From: Sphingomonas segetis
GTDB lineage: Bacteria > Pseudomonadota > Alphaproteobacteria > Sphingomonadales > Sphingomonadaceae
Assembly: GCF_009720245.1 (NCBI RefSeq)
Contig: NZ_WJSQ01000001.1
Location: 1-52,401, forward strand
Direction: 5' to 3'
DNA: 52,401 nt
The translations under genes and the position numbers were made by a program. Under the pieces are notes generated by a model that was not told the DNA's origin, searched no databases, and worked only from the letters and a program-made list of their open reading frames with translations. Shown in pieces: positions 44,269 through 52,401 of this stretch (positions within the stretch are counted from its first letter, which is position 1; every line of letters starts with the position of its first letter).

Positions 44269-45156
44269 ATGGCGACGTTGCTCCGGACTGCTCCGCTCGC
44301 GGGCGAGCTCGAAGATTGCGGGTTCATCCGCCTGCCTGGCGTGTTCGACGCGAAGTTCATGGATTCGCTCCTGCTCCGCGCACATGCGACGCTGTTTCGC
44401 GAGAGCGGTGACGCGCGCGATGCCGTGAAATCGAACGGCTCGCTGATCCACCTGGCCGACAATCCCGAATATGCGGACGTGATCGCGTCTCCAGCTTTGC
44501 TCGAGCGGCTTCGCTTGTGCGGCGCGACCGACCCCCGGTTCACAGGGGGATTCCTGATCTCCAAGCCGGGCGGCGGCCCGCCGCTGTTCTGGCACCAGGA
44601 TTGGTGGGGCTGGGACGACGACAGCGCGTACCAGCCGCGCGGGCATCAATGGTTCGCGATGATCTACCTTACCGACACGAGCATCGAAAACGGGTGCCTG
44701 AGACTAATCCCTGGAAGCCACCGCAGGGACCATCCGCTGCACCACCTCGACACGGCCCATTCCGAAGGGATGCAGGCGTTCAAAGACCCGTCGAACCCGG
44801 CTTATGCCGATCATCCGGACCAGGTAGCGGTGCCGGTTCGCGCCGGCGACGTCCTCATCGGCGATGCGCGCCTCATCCACGGAGCGTTCGCGAACCGTAC
44901 CGGCGAAGAGCGGCCCCTGCTGACCTTGTGGTTCATGCCGCATTGGAGTTCCATGCCTCCAGAAATGCGAGCGCTTGCCTACAAGGGTTTCATGCGCGGC
45001 GACGATATTCCGGCGAGCGCGGCGCATCCACGCACATTCCTCGACTGGCCCGAGCCATTGAAGCAGCGGATCGCGCAGCTGCTCCCGCCGGACGATGGCG
45101 GAGTTCCGCCATTGCGCTGGAACCGCATTCCCGACTTCGCGCGGCTGCAAGCGTGA
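44269..45156 (+). CDS. Phytanoyl-CoA dioxygenase (PhyH)-family protein
   Basis: 295 aa. The Fe(II)/2-oxoglutarate facial triad is visible: HQDWWGW (H-x-D) and the distal His in LIHGAFANR with a downstream Arg in RPLLTLWFMP. The substrate is unknown. The start at 44269 is the first good ATG in frame; the frame is open further upstream and no clear RBS decides. The stop overlaps the amylase GTG (GTGA), so it is co-translated with a glycoside hydrolase, an unusual partnership. Confidence 0.82.
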   Translation: MATLLRTAPLAGELEDCGFIRLPGVFDAKFMDSLLLRAHATLFRESGDARDAVKSNGSLIHLADNPEYADVIASPALLERLRLCGATDPRFTGGFLISKPGGGPPLFWHQDWWGWDDDSAYQPRGHQWFAMIYLTDTSIENGCLRLIPGSHRRDHPLHHLDTAHSEGMQAFKDPSNPAYADHPDQVAVPVRAGDVLIGDARLIHGAFANRTGEERPLLTLWFMPHWSSMPPEMRALAYKGFMRGDDIPASAAHPRTFLDWPEPLKQRIAQLLPPDDGGVPPLRWNRIPDFARLQA

Positions 45157-46694
45157 AGCCTCTGATGGCTATTATCTTGGGGGCCTCCCTGCTGGCCCCC
45201 AGTGCGGGCGCGGCGGCAAGGGCGGTCGCCCCCACCGCTGCCGCCGCGCCCGCACGACTTGAGGAGGAGACTTTCTACCACATCTTCACGCGCTCGATGC
45301 GCGACAGCAACGGCGACGGCGAAGGCGACCTGAGGGGCATCGAGCAGAGTCTGCCGTACCTTCAGCGGCTGGGGGTGACGTCCATCCTGCTGACCCCACT
45401 CTACCCCTCGCCCTTCTATCACAATTATTTCGCGAGCAGCTTCGAAGGAGTGGACCCCGAATTCGGGACGATGGACGATTATCGAAGCCTTGTCGCGGCG
45501 ATCCACGGGCGCGGCATGAAGCTCTACCTCGACCAGGAGTTCCAGTACGTCGCCTACGACCACCCGTGGTTCAAATCGGCGCTCGGAAACCCGCAATCGC
45601 CGTACAGCGACTTCTTCATCTTCAGCGGCCCGAACAACTCGAAGCCGGAATCGGCGGTGTTCGGGATCACCATCGCGCCGCGCTTTCCCGGCGCGGAGAC
45701 CGGCATCACCACCCTGAATCTCAAATCGCCCAAACTCAGGGCCTGGGCCACGAGCTATTTGCTGAGCTGGGTCGATCCGAACGGCGACGGCGATTTTTCC
45801 GACGGCGTCGATGGATTCCGGATCGACCATATGATGGACGATCTCGACAACAAGCACATCCTCACCGGCCTGTTCGACGGTTTCTGGAAGCCGGTCTTCG
45901 CCACGCTCAAGGCACGCAACCCGAAGCTGCACCTGATCGCCGAACAATGGGACTGGGGCGACGGCGGCGATTTCCTGCGGCGCGGCGGGGTCGACGCGGC
46001 ATTCGCTTTCCCGCTCACCAGCGCAATCCGCAGCTTCGACAAGGCCAAGATCGTCAAGGCGATCGAGCAGCTCGACAAGGCCATTCCGGCTGGCAAGACC
46101 GAACTGGTCTTCGTCGAAAATCACGACATGGCGCGGATCGCGTCGGATCCCGGAATCACGGCCGAAAAGCTGCGCACCGCTGCGACGCTGATGACGTTGC
46201 TGGCAGGAACACCGTCCATCTATTACGGGCAGGAGCTTGGAATGAGCGGGACGCCGCGCGAGATTCGGTCCGACGAACGCGAGATCGGCATGCGCGAAGC
46301 GTTCGAGTGGGACGCCAGGGTCGAAGCTCCGCACGCCGCCATCTGGTATAAAGGCCCAAAGAATTACTGGACCGAGCGCTTCGCCAGGGACAACGACGGC
46401 GTTTCCGTCGCCGAGCAAGATGCCGACCCCGGCTCGCTCCTCAATCACTATCGGCGCCTGCTGAAGCTCCGCGCGTCGGATTCGGCGTTCCGCTCCGGAA
46501 CGCAGCGTGTGATCCCGACCAACGGCAAGCTCCTGATCGTCGAACGAGCGGATGGCGGCGAGAAAGCGCTGATTATCGCCAATCTGTCCGGCGAGGCAGC
46601 AGAATATCTCGTTTCCGGCCGCGATCTGCTCTCCGGCTCGCGCATCGACGGCGTACAACTGCAGCCGTATCAGGCGGCGGTCATCCGGCCCTAG
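45153..46694 (+). CDS. Secreted alpha-amylase-family (GH13) glycosidase
   Basis: 513 aa with a signal peptide (about 1-30). GH13 barrel regions: region II DGFRIDHMMDD (nucleophile Asp), region III IAEQWDWGD (acid Glu), region IV FVENHDMARI (Asp). Region I is odd: LYLDQEFQYVAYDHPWF has Gln-Tyr where most GH13 enzymes have Asn-His. The C-terminal beta domain ends at the stop. GTG at 45153 overlaps the PhyH stop. Likely periplasmic, releasing glucose or maltose from oligosaccharides. Confidence 0.88.
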   Translation: MKPLMAIILGASLLAPSAGAAARAVAPTAAAAPARLEEETFYHIFTRSMRDSNGDGEGDLRGIEQSLPYLQRLGVTSILLTPLYPSPFYHNYFASSFEGVDPEFGTMDDYRSLVAAIHGRGMKLYLDQEFQYVAYDHPWFKSALGNPQSPYSDFFIFSGPNNSKPESAVFGITIAPRFPGAETGITTLNLKSPKLRAWATSYLLSWVDPNGDGDFSDGVDGFRIDHMMDDLDNKHILTGLFDGFWKPVFATLKARNPKLHLIAEQWDWGDGGDFLRRGGVDAAFAFPLTSAIRSFDKAKIVKAIEQLDKAIPAGKTELVFVENHDMARIASDPGITAEKLRTAATLMTLLAGTPSIYYGQELGMSGTPREIRSDEREIGMREAFEWDARVEAPHAAIWYKGPKNYWTERFARDNDGVSVAEQDADPGSLLNHYRRLLKLRASDSAFRSGTQRVIPTNGKLLIVERADGGEKALIIANLSGEAAEYLVSGRDLLSGSRIDGVQLQPYQAAVIRP

Positions 46695-46760
46695 ACAGGT
46701 GACTGCGCTGGTATAGGTTCGTTCCGTTCTGGCCGCGGCTGCGGCGGGGGAGCGCCGCGG

Positions 46761-48389
46761 ATGAGCCTTTCGGCAATCGATCTCATTGTCGTCATCGCCT
46801 ATGCGATCGGCATCTTCAGCCTTGCCCAGTGGGTCTCGCGCGAAAAGGCGGGACATACCAAGGACACGTCCGACTACTTCCTCGCATCGAAGAACCTGCC
46901 ATGGTGGGCGATCGGGTCGTCGCTGATCGCGGCCAACATCTCGGCCGAGCAGATCGTCGGCATGTCCGGGTCGGGTTATGCAATCGGGCTCGCGATTGCC
47001 TCCTACGAGTGGATGGCCGCGGCGACGCTCCTAATCGTCGGCAAGTTCTTTTTGCCGATTTTCCTCAAGAACCACATCTACACGATGCCGCAGTTCCTCG
47101 AGCGGCGGTACGGCGGGCTGATCCGCACCTTGATGGCGATCTTCTGGCTCGCCCTCTACATCTTCGTCAACCTGACCTCGATCATCTGGCTCGGCTCGAT
47201 CGCGGTGAACAAGGTTGCTGGCGTCGACCAGGATGTCGCCCTCGTCATGCTCGGCGCGTTCGCCTTGCTCTATCAGCTGCGCGGGGGCCTGAAGGCGGTC
47301 GCGCTGACCGATATCGTCCAGGTGACCCTGCTCGTGCTCGGCGGCCTCGTCGTCGCCTTCCTGACGCTGACGGAGATCGGCGGCGGCGACCTGTTCGCCG
47401 GCTTCCACAGGCTGGTGACGGCCGCGCCCGACCACTTCCACATGATCCTGGAGAAGGACGATCCGCACTACATCGATTTGCCCGGCCTTTCAGTGCTGCT
47501 CGGCGGGATGTGGATCGCCAACATCGCTTACTGGGGCTTCAACCAGTACATCATCCAGCGTGCGCTCGCGGCGAAGAGCCTCGATGAAGCGCAGAAGGGC
47601 GTGATCTTCGCCGCTTACCTCAAGCTCATCATGCCGCTGATCATCGTGCTTCCGGGCATCGCCGCGGTGGTGCTCGCCCCCGACCTCGCCAAGCCCGACC
47701 AGGCCTATCCGACGATGATGCGGCTGCTTCCGCCGGGCCTGCTCGGGCTCGTGTTCGCAGCGCTGATTGCGGCGATCGTCGCTTCGACCGCGTCCAAGAT
47801 CAACTCGATCGCGACCATCTTCACGCTCGACGTCTATGCCAAGCGCCGCCACGAGCGCACCCGCGCCGAGGACGATTGCGGGAAAAGCAAAAGCGAGGAA
47901 AAGCACCTCGTCCTCGTCGGGCGGATCACCGCGGTGACCGCGATCGTCATCGCGATCCTCGCCGCGCGGCCGCTGCTCGGAAGCTCGGAACAGGCGTTCC
48001 AGTTCATCCAGGAATTCACCGGCTTCTTCACACCGGGGATTACGGTGATCTTCCTGCTCGGCCTGTTCTGGAAGCGCGCCAACGAAGCCGGCGCGATCGT
48101 CGCGGCTGTCACCTCCGTCGTGCTGTCGACGATCATGAAATACACGTTGCCCGCCGCCGCGTTGCCGCAGGGCGTCAACGATTATCTGACGCCGTTCATC
48201 AACCGCATGGGGGTCGTGTTTCTCGTCTCGCTGTCGCTCGCGGTGATCGTCAGCCTCGCCACCCGGCAGCGCGAGGGCGCCGACACCATCGACACCGCCG
48301 ACGTCCGCTACCGCACCAGCGCCGGCTTCAACGTCGGAGCGCTCGGCGTCATCCTGATCCTGATCGCCCTGTACGCGACCTGGTGGTGA
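46761..48389 (+). CDS. Sodium/sugar symporter (SSS, SGLT-type)
   Basis: 542 aa with about fourteen membrane helices. SSS signatures SLIAANISAEQIVGMSGSGY, YWGFNQYIIQRALAAKSLDE and VFAALIAAIVASTASKINSI are the SGLT/vSGLT type for glucose or galactose. It would import the monosaccharide released by GH13. RBS GGGGGAG upstream of ATG 46761. Confidence 0.92.
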   Translation: MSLSAIDLIVVIAYAIGIFSLAQWVSREKAGHTKDTSDYFLASKNLPWWAIGSSLIAANISAEQIVGMSGSGYAIGLAIASYEWMAAATLLIVGKFFLPIFLKNHIYTMPQFLERRYGGLIRTLMAIFWLALYIFVNLTSIIWLGSIAVNKVAGVDQDVALVMLGAFALLYQLRGGLKAVALTDIVQVTLLVLGGLVVAFLTLTEIGGGDLFAGFHRLVTAAPDHFHMILEKDDPHYIDLPGLSVLLGGMWIANIAYWGFNQYIIQRALAAKSLDEAQKGVIFAAYLKLIMPLIIVLPGIAAVVLAPDLAKPDQAYPTMMRLLPPGLLGLVFAALIAAIVASTASKINSIATIFTLDVYAKRRHERTRAEDDCGKSKSEEKHLVLVGRITAVTAIVIAILAARPLLGSSEQAFQFIQEFTGFFTPGITVIFLLGLFWKRANEAGAIVAAVTSVVLSTIMKYTLPAAALPQGVNDYLTPFINRMGVVFLVSLSLAVIVSLATRQREGADTIDTADVRYRTSAGFNVGALGVILILIALYATWW

Positions 48390-49409
48390 TTAAAGGACGC
48401 TGGACTCCCGCACGGTCAGCCTGACCGGGAGCACCTGGTCCTTGGCGGCGCCGATTTCGATCGACTGGACAAGCGTGTCGATCAGCGCCTCGGCGGCGCG
48501 GCGAGCGTCCTGGGTGACGGTCGTCAGCGGCGGGCTGGCGAGGCTCGCGGCGGGAATGTCGTCGAAGCCGACGACCGCCGTCTCGGGGACGCTGCGGCCA
48601 GCCTGCTGAAGCGCGTGCATGGCGCCGATCGCGGCGATGTCGCTAGCCGCGAAAATCGCGTCGAAATCGGCATTGGCGCCAATCAGCTGCGCGGCCGCTG
48701 CCCGTCCATCGCCTTCGCTTGGCGCCGCATCGGCGCGAAGCTGCTCGTCGGGCTGCAGTCCGGCCGCACGGAGCGCCCTCGAATATCCGCGCCACCGCTC
48801 CTGCACTTCGGGGAAGCCCGGGCCGCCGGTGCCGATAAACGCGATCCGCCGCCGGCCCTGTCGAAGCAGATGCGTCGTCGCTTCGAACCCGCCCTGCTCG
48901 TTGTCAGACGAGACGGTCGCGCCGATCTCGCCTTCGGCCGCCGAGCCCCAGCGCACGAAATGGGTGCCGCGCTCGACCAGTTTCTCGAGCCTCGGCCGGT
49001 GCTGGAGATAGTCGCCGTAGCCGAGCAGGATGATTCCGTCGGCCTTGCGGCTGTCCTCATAATCCACGTGCCAGTCCGACGACAGCTGCTGGAAGGAGAT
49101 CAGCAAATCATAGCCGCGGTCGGCGCAGCGGCGAACCATCGGCCCCAGGAGCGACAGGTAGAAGGGGTTGATCTCGCTATGGTCGGGCAGTTCCTCGAAG
49201 AACAGCAAAGCGAGCGTCTTCGCCTGCTGCCGGCGCAGCCCCGAGGCGTTCTTGTCGACCTTGTAATTGAGCTGTTCGGCCGCGGCGAGTACGCGCCGGC
49301 GCGTTGCCTCGCTGACCGACGGATTGCCGGAGAGCGCGCGCGAAACAGTGGGCTGCGAAACCCCCGCGATCGCCGCAATGTCGAAGGAGGTCGGCCGCCT
49401 CTGCGTCAT
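48390..49409 (-). CDS. LacI-family transcriptional repressor
   Basis: 339 aa. HTH at the front ([20 protein letters not shown], hinge [13 protein letters not shown]), then a periplasmic-binding-type sensor domain with [20 protein letters not shown] and [20 protein letters not shown]. Converges on the SSS gene with no gap and is divergent from the TonB receptor. It probably represses the receptor until sugar arrives. Confidence 0.93.
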   Translation of the reverse strand: MTQRRPTSFDIAAIAGVSQPTVSRALSGNPSVSEATRRRVLAAAEQLNYKVDKNASGLRRQQAKTLALLFFEELPDHSEINPFYLSLLGPMVRRCADRGYDLLISFQQLSSDWHVDYEDSRKADGIILLGYGDYLQHRPRLEKLVERGTHFVRWGSAAEGEIGATVSSDNEQGGFEATTHLLRQGRRRIAFIGTGGPGFPEVQERWRGYSRALRAAGLQPDEQLRADAAPSEGDGRAAAAQLIGANADFDAIFAASDIAAIGAMHALQQAGRSVPETAVVGFDDIPAASLASPPLTTVTQDARRAAEALIDTLVQSIEIGAAKDQVLPVRLTVRESSVL

Positions 49410-49434
49410 CGTGCGGCGAGTCTTAACGTGCTGA

Positions 49435-49442
49435 ATACGTAT
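49435..49442. promoter_or_regulatory. Possible LacI-type operator (ATACGTAT)
   Basis: Palindrome ATACGTAT in the context GAATACGTATGTAT, with the central CG expected of LacI-family operators. It lies in the 158-bp divergent region between the LacI regulator and the TonB receptor. Confidence 0.4.
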
Positions 49443-49567
49443 GTATAGCGGCCCCTGCCGTTCCGCTTCCGAAATCCTCTGATACTCTCATCCTTGGGAG
49501 AGGGGTCCTCGTACCCCTTTAGAACTGTGCCCGGCTCGCGCAGCCGGATCGAAGGGGGACAGGTTTC

Positions 49568-52401
49568 ATGATCAGCACGACTTCGCGTTGGCGGTTCGCG
49601 GCGGCGGTGAGCCCGCTCGCGCTGATGATTGCCGCAACGCCGGCCTTCGCGCAGGACACGACGGATGACGCCCAGCCGGTCATTACCGGAGAGGCGACCG
49701 CGGCGCAGCCGGAAACCCCGCCGCCGAGCGACACCGCAGCCAACGCGGAGAACAGCGATCAGCCACAGGCGCAGTCGAGCGCCATCGTCGTCACCGGCTT
49801 CCGTGCGTCGTTGCGCAGCTCGACCGCAAAGAAGAAGAACTCCGAAACGGTGGTCGAATCGGTCACCGCCGAAGACATTGGCAAGCTGCCGGACAACAGC
49901 ATCGCCGAATCGATCGCCCGCCTTCCCGGCCTCGCCGCACAGCGCAACAACGGTCGCGCGCAGATCATCTCCATCCGCGGCTTCGGCCCCGATTTCTCGA
50001 CCACGACCCTGAACGGGCGCCAGCAGACCACCACCAACGACAGCCGCGCCGTCGAATTCGACCAGTATCCGGCGGAAATTCTCGCCGGCGTCGATATCTA
50101 CAAAACCGCCGAGGCCGACCACACCGCGGGCGGGCTTGTCGGAAGCATCGACCTGAGGACGATCCGTCCGCTGGATTACGGTCAGCGCGTCCTCGCCGTC
50201 GGCATCCGCGGTGCTTACGTCGATCAGAAGCTGCTCCCGAAATCGAAGGACAAGGGTGGCCGCGTGTTCGCCACCTTTGTCGACCAGTTCGCCGACGACC
50301 GCGTCGGCCTCGCTCTCTCGGCGGCCTATACCAACGAGCCGTACCAGACTCGCGACTGGAACGCCTGGGGTTACTCCGATTATCCGAGCGGCAACCAGGG
50401 CATGTACGGCGTGAAGACCTGGTTCGAGACTGACCAGCTCAAGCGCTTCGGCGGCACCGCCACCCTGCAGGGGCGCCTCAGCGACAATGTGACGATGACG
50501 CTCGACGGCTTCTACTCGCACTTCGTCGACGACATCGATCAGAAGGGTCTCGAAATGCCCTTCAAGTTCAGCCCGTTCAACCAGGTGCTCGATGAGACGT
50601 CGTCGGACGGCATCGTCACCTCGGCGACCCTGCAGGGACTGCCGCTGGTCGAGAATTATGCGACCGACAAGAAGGCCGACCAATATGCGCTCGGCTGGAA
50701 CACCTTGTGGGATGGCCACAACGGCTGGCGGGCGCTGGCGGACCTCAGCTGGTCAAGAACCGACCGGACGGAGCATCGCATCGAAACGACCGCGGGCGTC
50801 ATGTACGGGCGCAACCAGCCGACGGACGTTGGTTGCCTACTGGTGAATGGGTGCGCCACCGTTTCCTTTACGAACACCGATCACGGACCCGAATATGTCA
50901 GCAATTTCAATGCCGCCAACCCGGCGCTGGTGCTGACCGACGTCGAGGGCTGGTCAGGCGGCAGCTTCGTCCAGGCGGGATACGACAAGGTCCGCTCGAG
51001 CAAGGACGACCTCAAGGAAGCGCGCGGCGAGATCGAACGCGAGATCGGCACCTTCCTCAAGTCCATCAAGGTTGGCGTCGATTACACCGACCGCGCCAAG
51101 ACCCTGGGGCAGGTCGAAGGCTTCCTGGCACCGCCAGTCGGACAGGTCCAGGCGGCCATTCCGACGAGCATTTTGGAGCCGACGTTCACGCTCGACCGCG
51201 GATTCGGCCCGATCCTTTCCTGGGATCCGCGCGCAGTCGAACGAGAGGGTATCCTCCGTTTCATCGACAACACCCAGCCGAACTCCGGCTACGATGTGAC
51301 CGAGAAGGTCTGGACTCCGTATGTCATGGCGTCGCTCGACAGCCAGCTTGGCGCCGCGAGGCTGACCGGCAACGTCGGCTTTCAGGCCGTCCACACGGAT
51401 CTGACGTCGACCAGCCTCGCATTTCCCGAGGCAAAGGACGATTACTGGATGTGGCTGCCGAGCGTGAACCTCAACTTGCGCTGGGACAACGGCTGGGTGG
51501 TGCGCTTCGCCGCGGCGAAGCAATATATGAGGCCGCGGCTTACCGACCTCAATAACGCAATCAGCTTTCATTACGATTCGACGCTCGACATCTACAACGG
51601 CAGCGGGGGCAATCCCTTCCTTCGCCCGTTCCAGGCGAAAGCCGTCGATCTCAACCTGGAGAAATATTTCGGGTCGAAGGGCTACGTCGCGCTGCAGACC
51701 TTCTACAAGCACATCGATACCTACATCGCCGGCGGCATCGACGAGAATTTCGATTATTCGCAGTTCCCCCCGCCGCCCAACGAACCCGTCCCGCCGACCG
51801 CCATTGGCCGATTCAGCGGCAATGTGAACACGCACGGCGGGCATATGTACGGCGCCGAGCTTGCCGGCACGCTGCCGTTCGACATCTTCTCGCCGTCGCT
51901 CGACGGGTTCGGACTTACCGGCGGCGCTGGGTACACCAAGACCAGCATCACCGATTTCAACGGCAACAAGAGCGTCATTCCTGGCTATTCGAAGTGGGTC
52001 GCCAATCTCACCGCCTTCTACGAGAAGTACGGCTTCAGTGTTCGCGGGAGCATGCGCTATCGCTCGAAGTTCCAGGGTGACTTCGTGCTGTTCAGCGGCG
52101 GGCTCGACCGCCAGTTCGTGCTGTCGGAGACGATTTTCGACGCGCAGGTCGGATACGACTTCCCGACGACTTCGCGCCTGGCGGGACTGTCCGTTTACGT
52201 TCAGGGCCAGAACCTGACGGACGAACGGCAGGCGACGATCGCACTGGCCGACAATCCCAATTCATGGCTCAAGTATCAGACTTACGGCCGCCGGTTCCTT
52301 GCAGGCGCAACCTATAAGTTCGGCCAACGCGCTGCGCCTCCGCCGCCTCCACCCCCGCCACCGCCGCCGCCGCCGCCGCCCGTCGCGACGCAGACCTGCG
52401 C
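49568..52401 (+). CDS. TonB-dependent receptor, partial, with poly-Pro C-terminal extension
   Basis: 944 codons visible, 3' end beyond the window. Signal peptide (about 1-28, cleaved after TPAFA), Pro/Gln-rich linker, TonB-box region with SSAIVVTGFRASLRSS, plug domain (LPDNSIAESIARLPGLAAQR, TTTLNGRQQ) and a long beta-barrel ending RRFLAGATYKFGQ. Normally such receptors stop at this terminal Phe. Here the frame continues with AA, fifteen prolines and VATQTC, resembling the linker of OmpA-like proteins. RBS GGGGGA. Likely takes up maltooligosaccharides across the outer membrane, judged from its neighbours. Confidence 0.9.
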   Translation, partial: MISTTSRWRFAAAVSPLALMIAATPAFAQDTTDDAQPVITGEATAAQPETPPPSDTAANAENSDQPQAQSSAIVVTGFRASLRSSTAKKKNSETVVESVTAEDIGKLPDNSIAESIARLPGLAAQRNNGRAQIISIRGFGPDFSTTTLNGRQQTTTNDSRAVEFDQYPAEILAGVDIYKTAEADHTAGGLVGSIDLRTIRPLDYGQRVLAVGIRGAYVDQKLLPKSKDKGGRVFATFVDQFADDRVGLALSAAYTNEPYQTRDWNAWGYSDYPSGNQGMYGVKTWFETDQLKRFGGTATLQGRLSDNVTMTLDGFYSHFVDDIDQKGLEMPFKFSPFNQVLDETSSDGIVTSATLQGLPLVENYATDKKADQYALGWNTLWDGHNGWRALADLSWSRTDRTEHRIETTAGVMYGRNQPTDVGCLLVNGCATVSFTNTDHGPEYVSNFNAANPALVLTDVEGWSGGSFVQAGYDKVRSSKDDLKEARGEIEREIGTFLKSIKVGVDYTDRAKTLGQVEGFLAPPVGQVQAAIPTSILEPTFTLDRGFGPILSWDPRAVEREGILRFIDNTQPNSGYDVTEKVWTPYVMASLDSQLGAARLTGNVGFQAVHTDLTSTSLAFPEAKDDYWMWLPSVNLNLRWDNGWVVRFAAAKQYMRPRLTDLNNAISFHYDSTLDIYNGSGGNPFLRPFQAKAVDLNLEKYFGSKGYVALQTFYKHIDTYIAGGIDENFDYSQFPPPPNEPVPPTAIGRFSGNVNTHGGHMYGAELAGTLPFDIFSPSLDGFGLTGGAGYTKTSITDFNGNKSVIPGYSKWVANLTAFYEKYGFSVRGSMRYRSKFQGDFVLFSGGLDRQFVLSETIFDAQVGYDFPTTSRLAGLSVYVQGQNLTDERQATIALADNPNSWLKYQTYGRRFLAGATYKFGQRAAPPPPPPPPPPPPPPPVATQTC

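Noticed and set aside
44207-44428. 73-aa ORF starting ATGACAATTCCG
   Set aside because: It runs out of frame into the PhyH gene, whose domain motifs lie in the other frame; no RBS or family.

Overview
The window looks like chromosome of a GC-rich sphingomonad-type alphaproteobacterium. This is inferred from family resemblance: the FnrN/FnrL-type regulator, the mreBCD-mrdA-rodA cell-shape operon, and a TonB-receptor/LacI/SSS/GH13 sugar locus. No 16S gene is present to confirm it.

Layout. (1) 1-9.5 kb is core genome. A predicted fluoride riboswitch heads crcB-ppa (minus strand). Three tiny coupled ORFs follow, then mutL, which carries an in-frame palindromic repeat, and then mreB-mreC-mreD-mrdA-rodA with stop/start overlaps. 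(2) tRNA-Lys(CTT) at 9496-9571 is an integration hotspot. Its 3' part (52 bp) is repeated perfectly at 11525-11576. Together the two copies bound a 1,999-bp mini-island with no integrase, paired 9-bp arm-like sites at both ends, and two cargo genes: a HEPN-like protein with an RNxxxH motif and a two-helix membrane protein. (3) A diverged copy of the same tRNA 3' end lies at 36019-36069. The 24.5 kb between the second and third copies reads as an older island for life without oxygen: mobA, a TauE-like permease, an FNR-type regulator, narK-narGHJI with a parvulin and an unknown His-rich protein, moaA, hemN, B12-dependent nrdJ, a TDT-family permease, rhodanese, MgtC/DUF4010, L,D-transpeptidase, DUF2147, D-2-hydroxyacid (lactate) dehydrogenase, a double UspA protein and a PPOX-fold flavoprotein. 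FNR-like boxes lie upstream of narG, between moaA and hemN, and between nrdJ and the TDT gene. (4) 36-41.7 kb is a surface-polysaccharide-like group: sulfotransferase, GT2, AsnB-like amidotransferase, ELM1-like protein and a GT8-like protein. (5) 41.7-52.4 kb is an alpha-glucan/maltooligosaccharide uptake locus: MFS sugar transporter, AraC regulator, PhyH dioxygenase, periplasmic GH13, SSS symporter, LacI regulator, and a TonB-dependent receptor that runs off the window with a 15-proline tail.

How it fits together. The island would import nitrate (NarK), reduce it at the membrane (NarGHI, matured by NarJ and Moco enzymes), make haem and deoxynucleotides without oxygen (HemN, NrdJ) and ferment to lactate, all plausibly under the island's own FNR. 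The strongest candidate for an undescribed system is the HEPN/membrane pair in the mini-island, which is placed like a mobile defence or toxin cassette. All function calls rest on motif reading; no database search was run.
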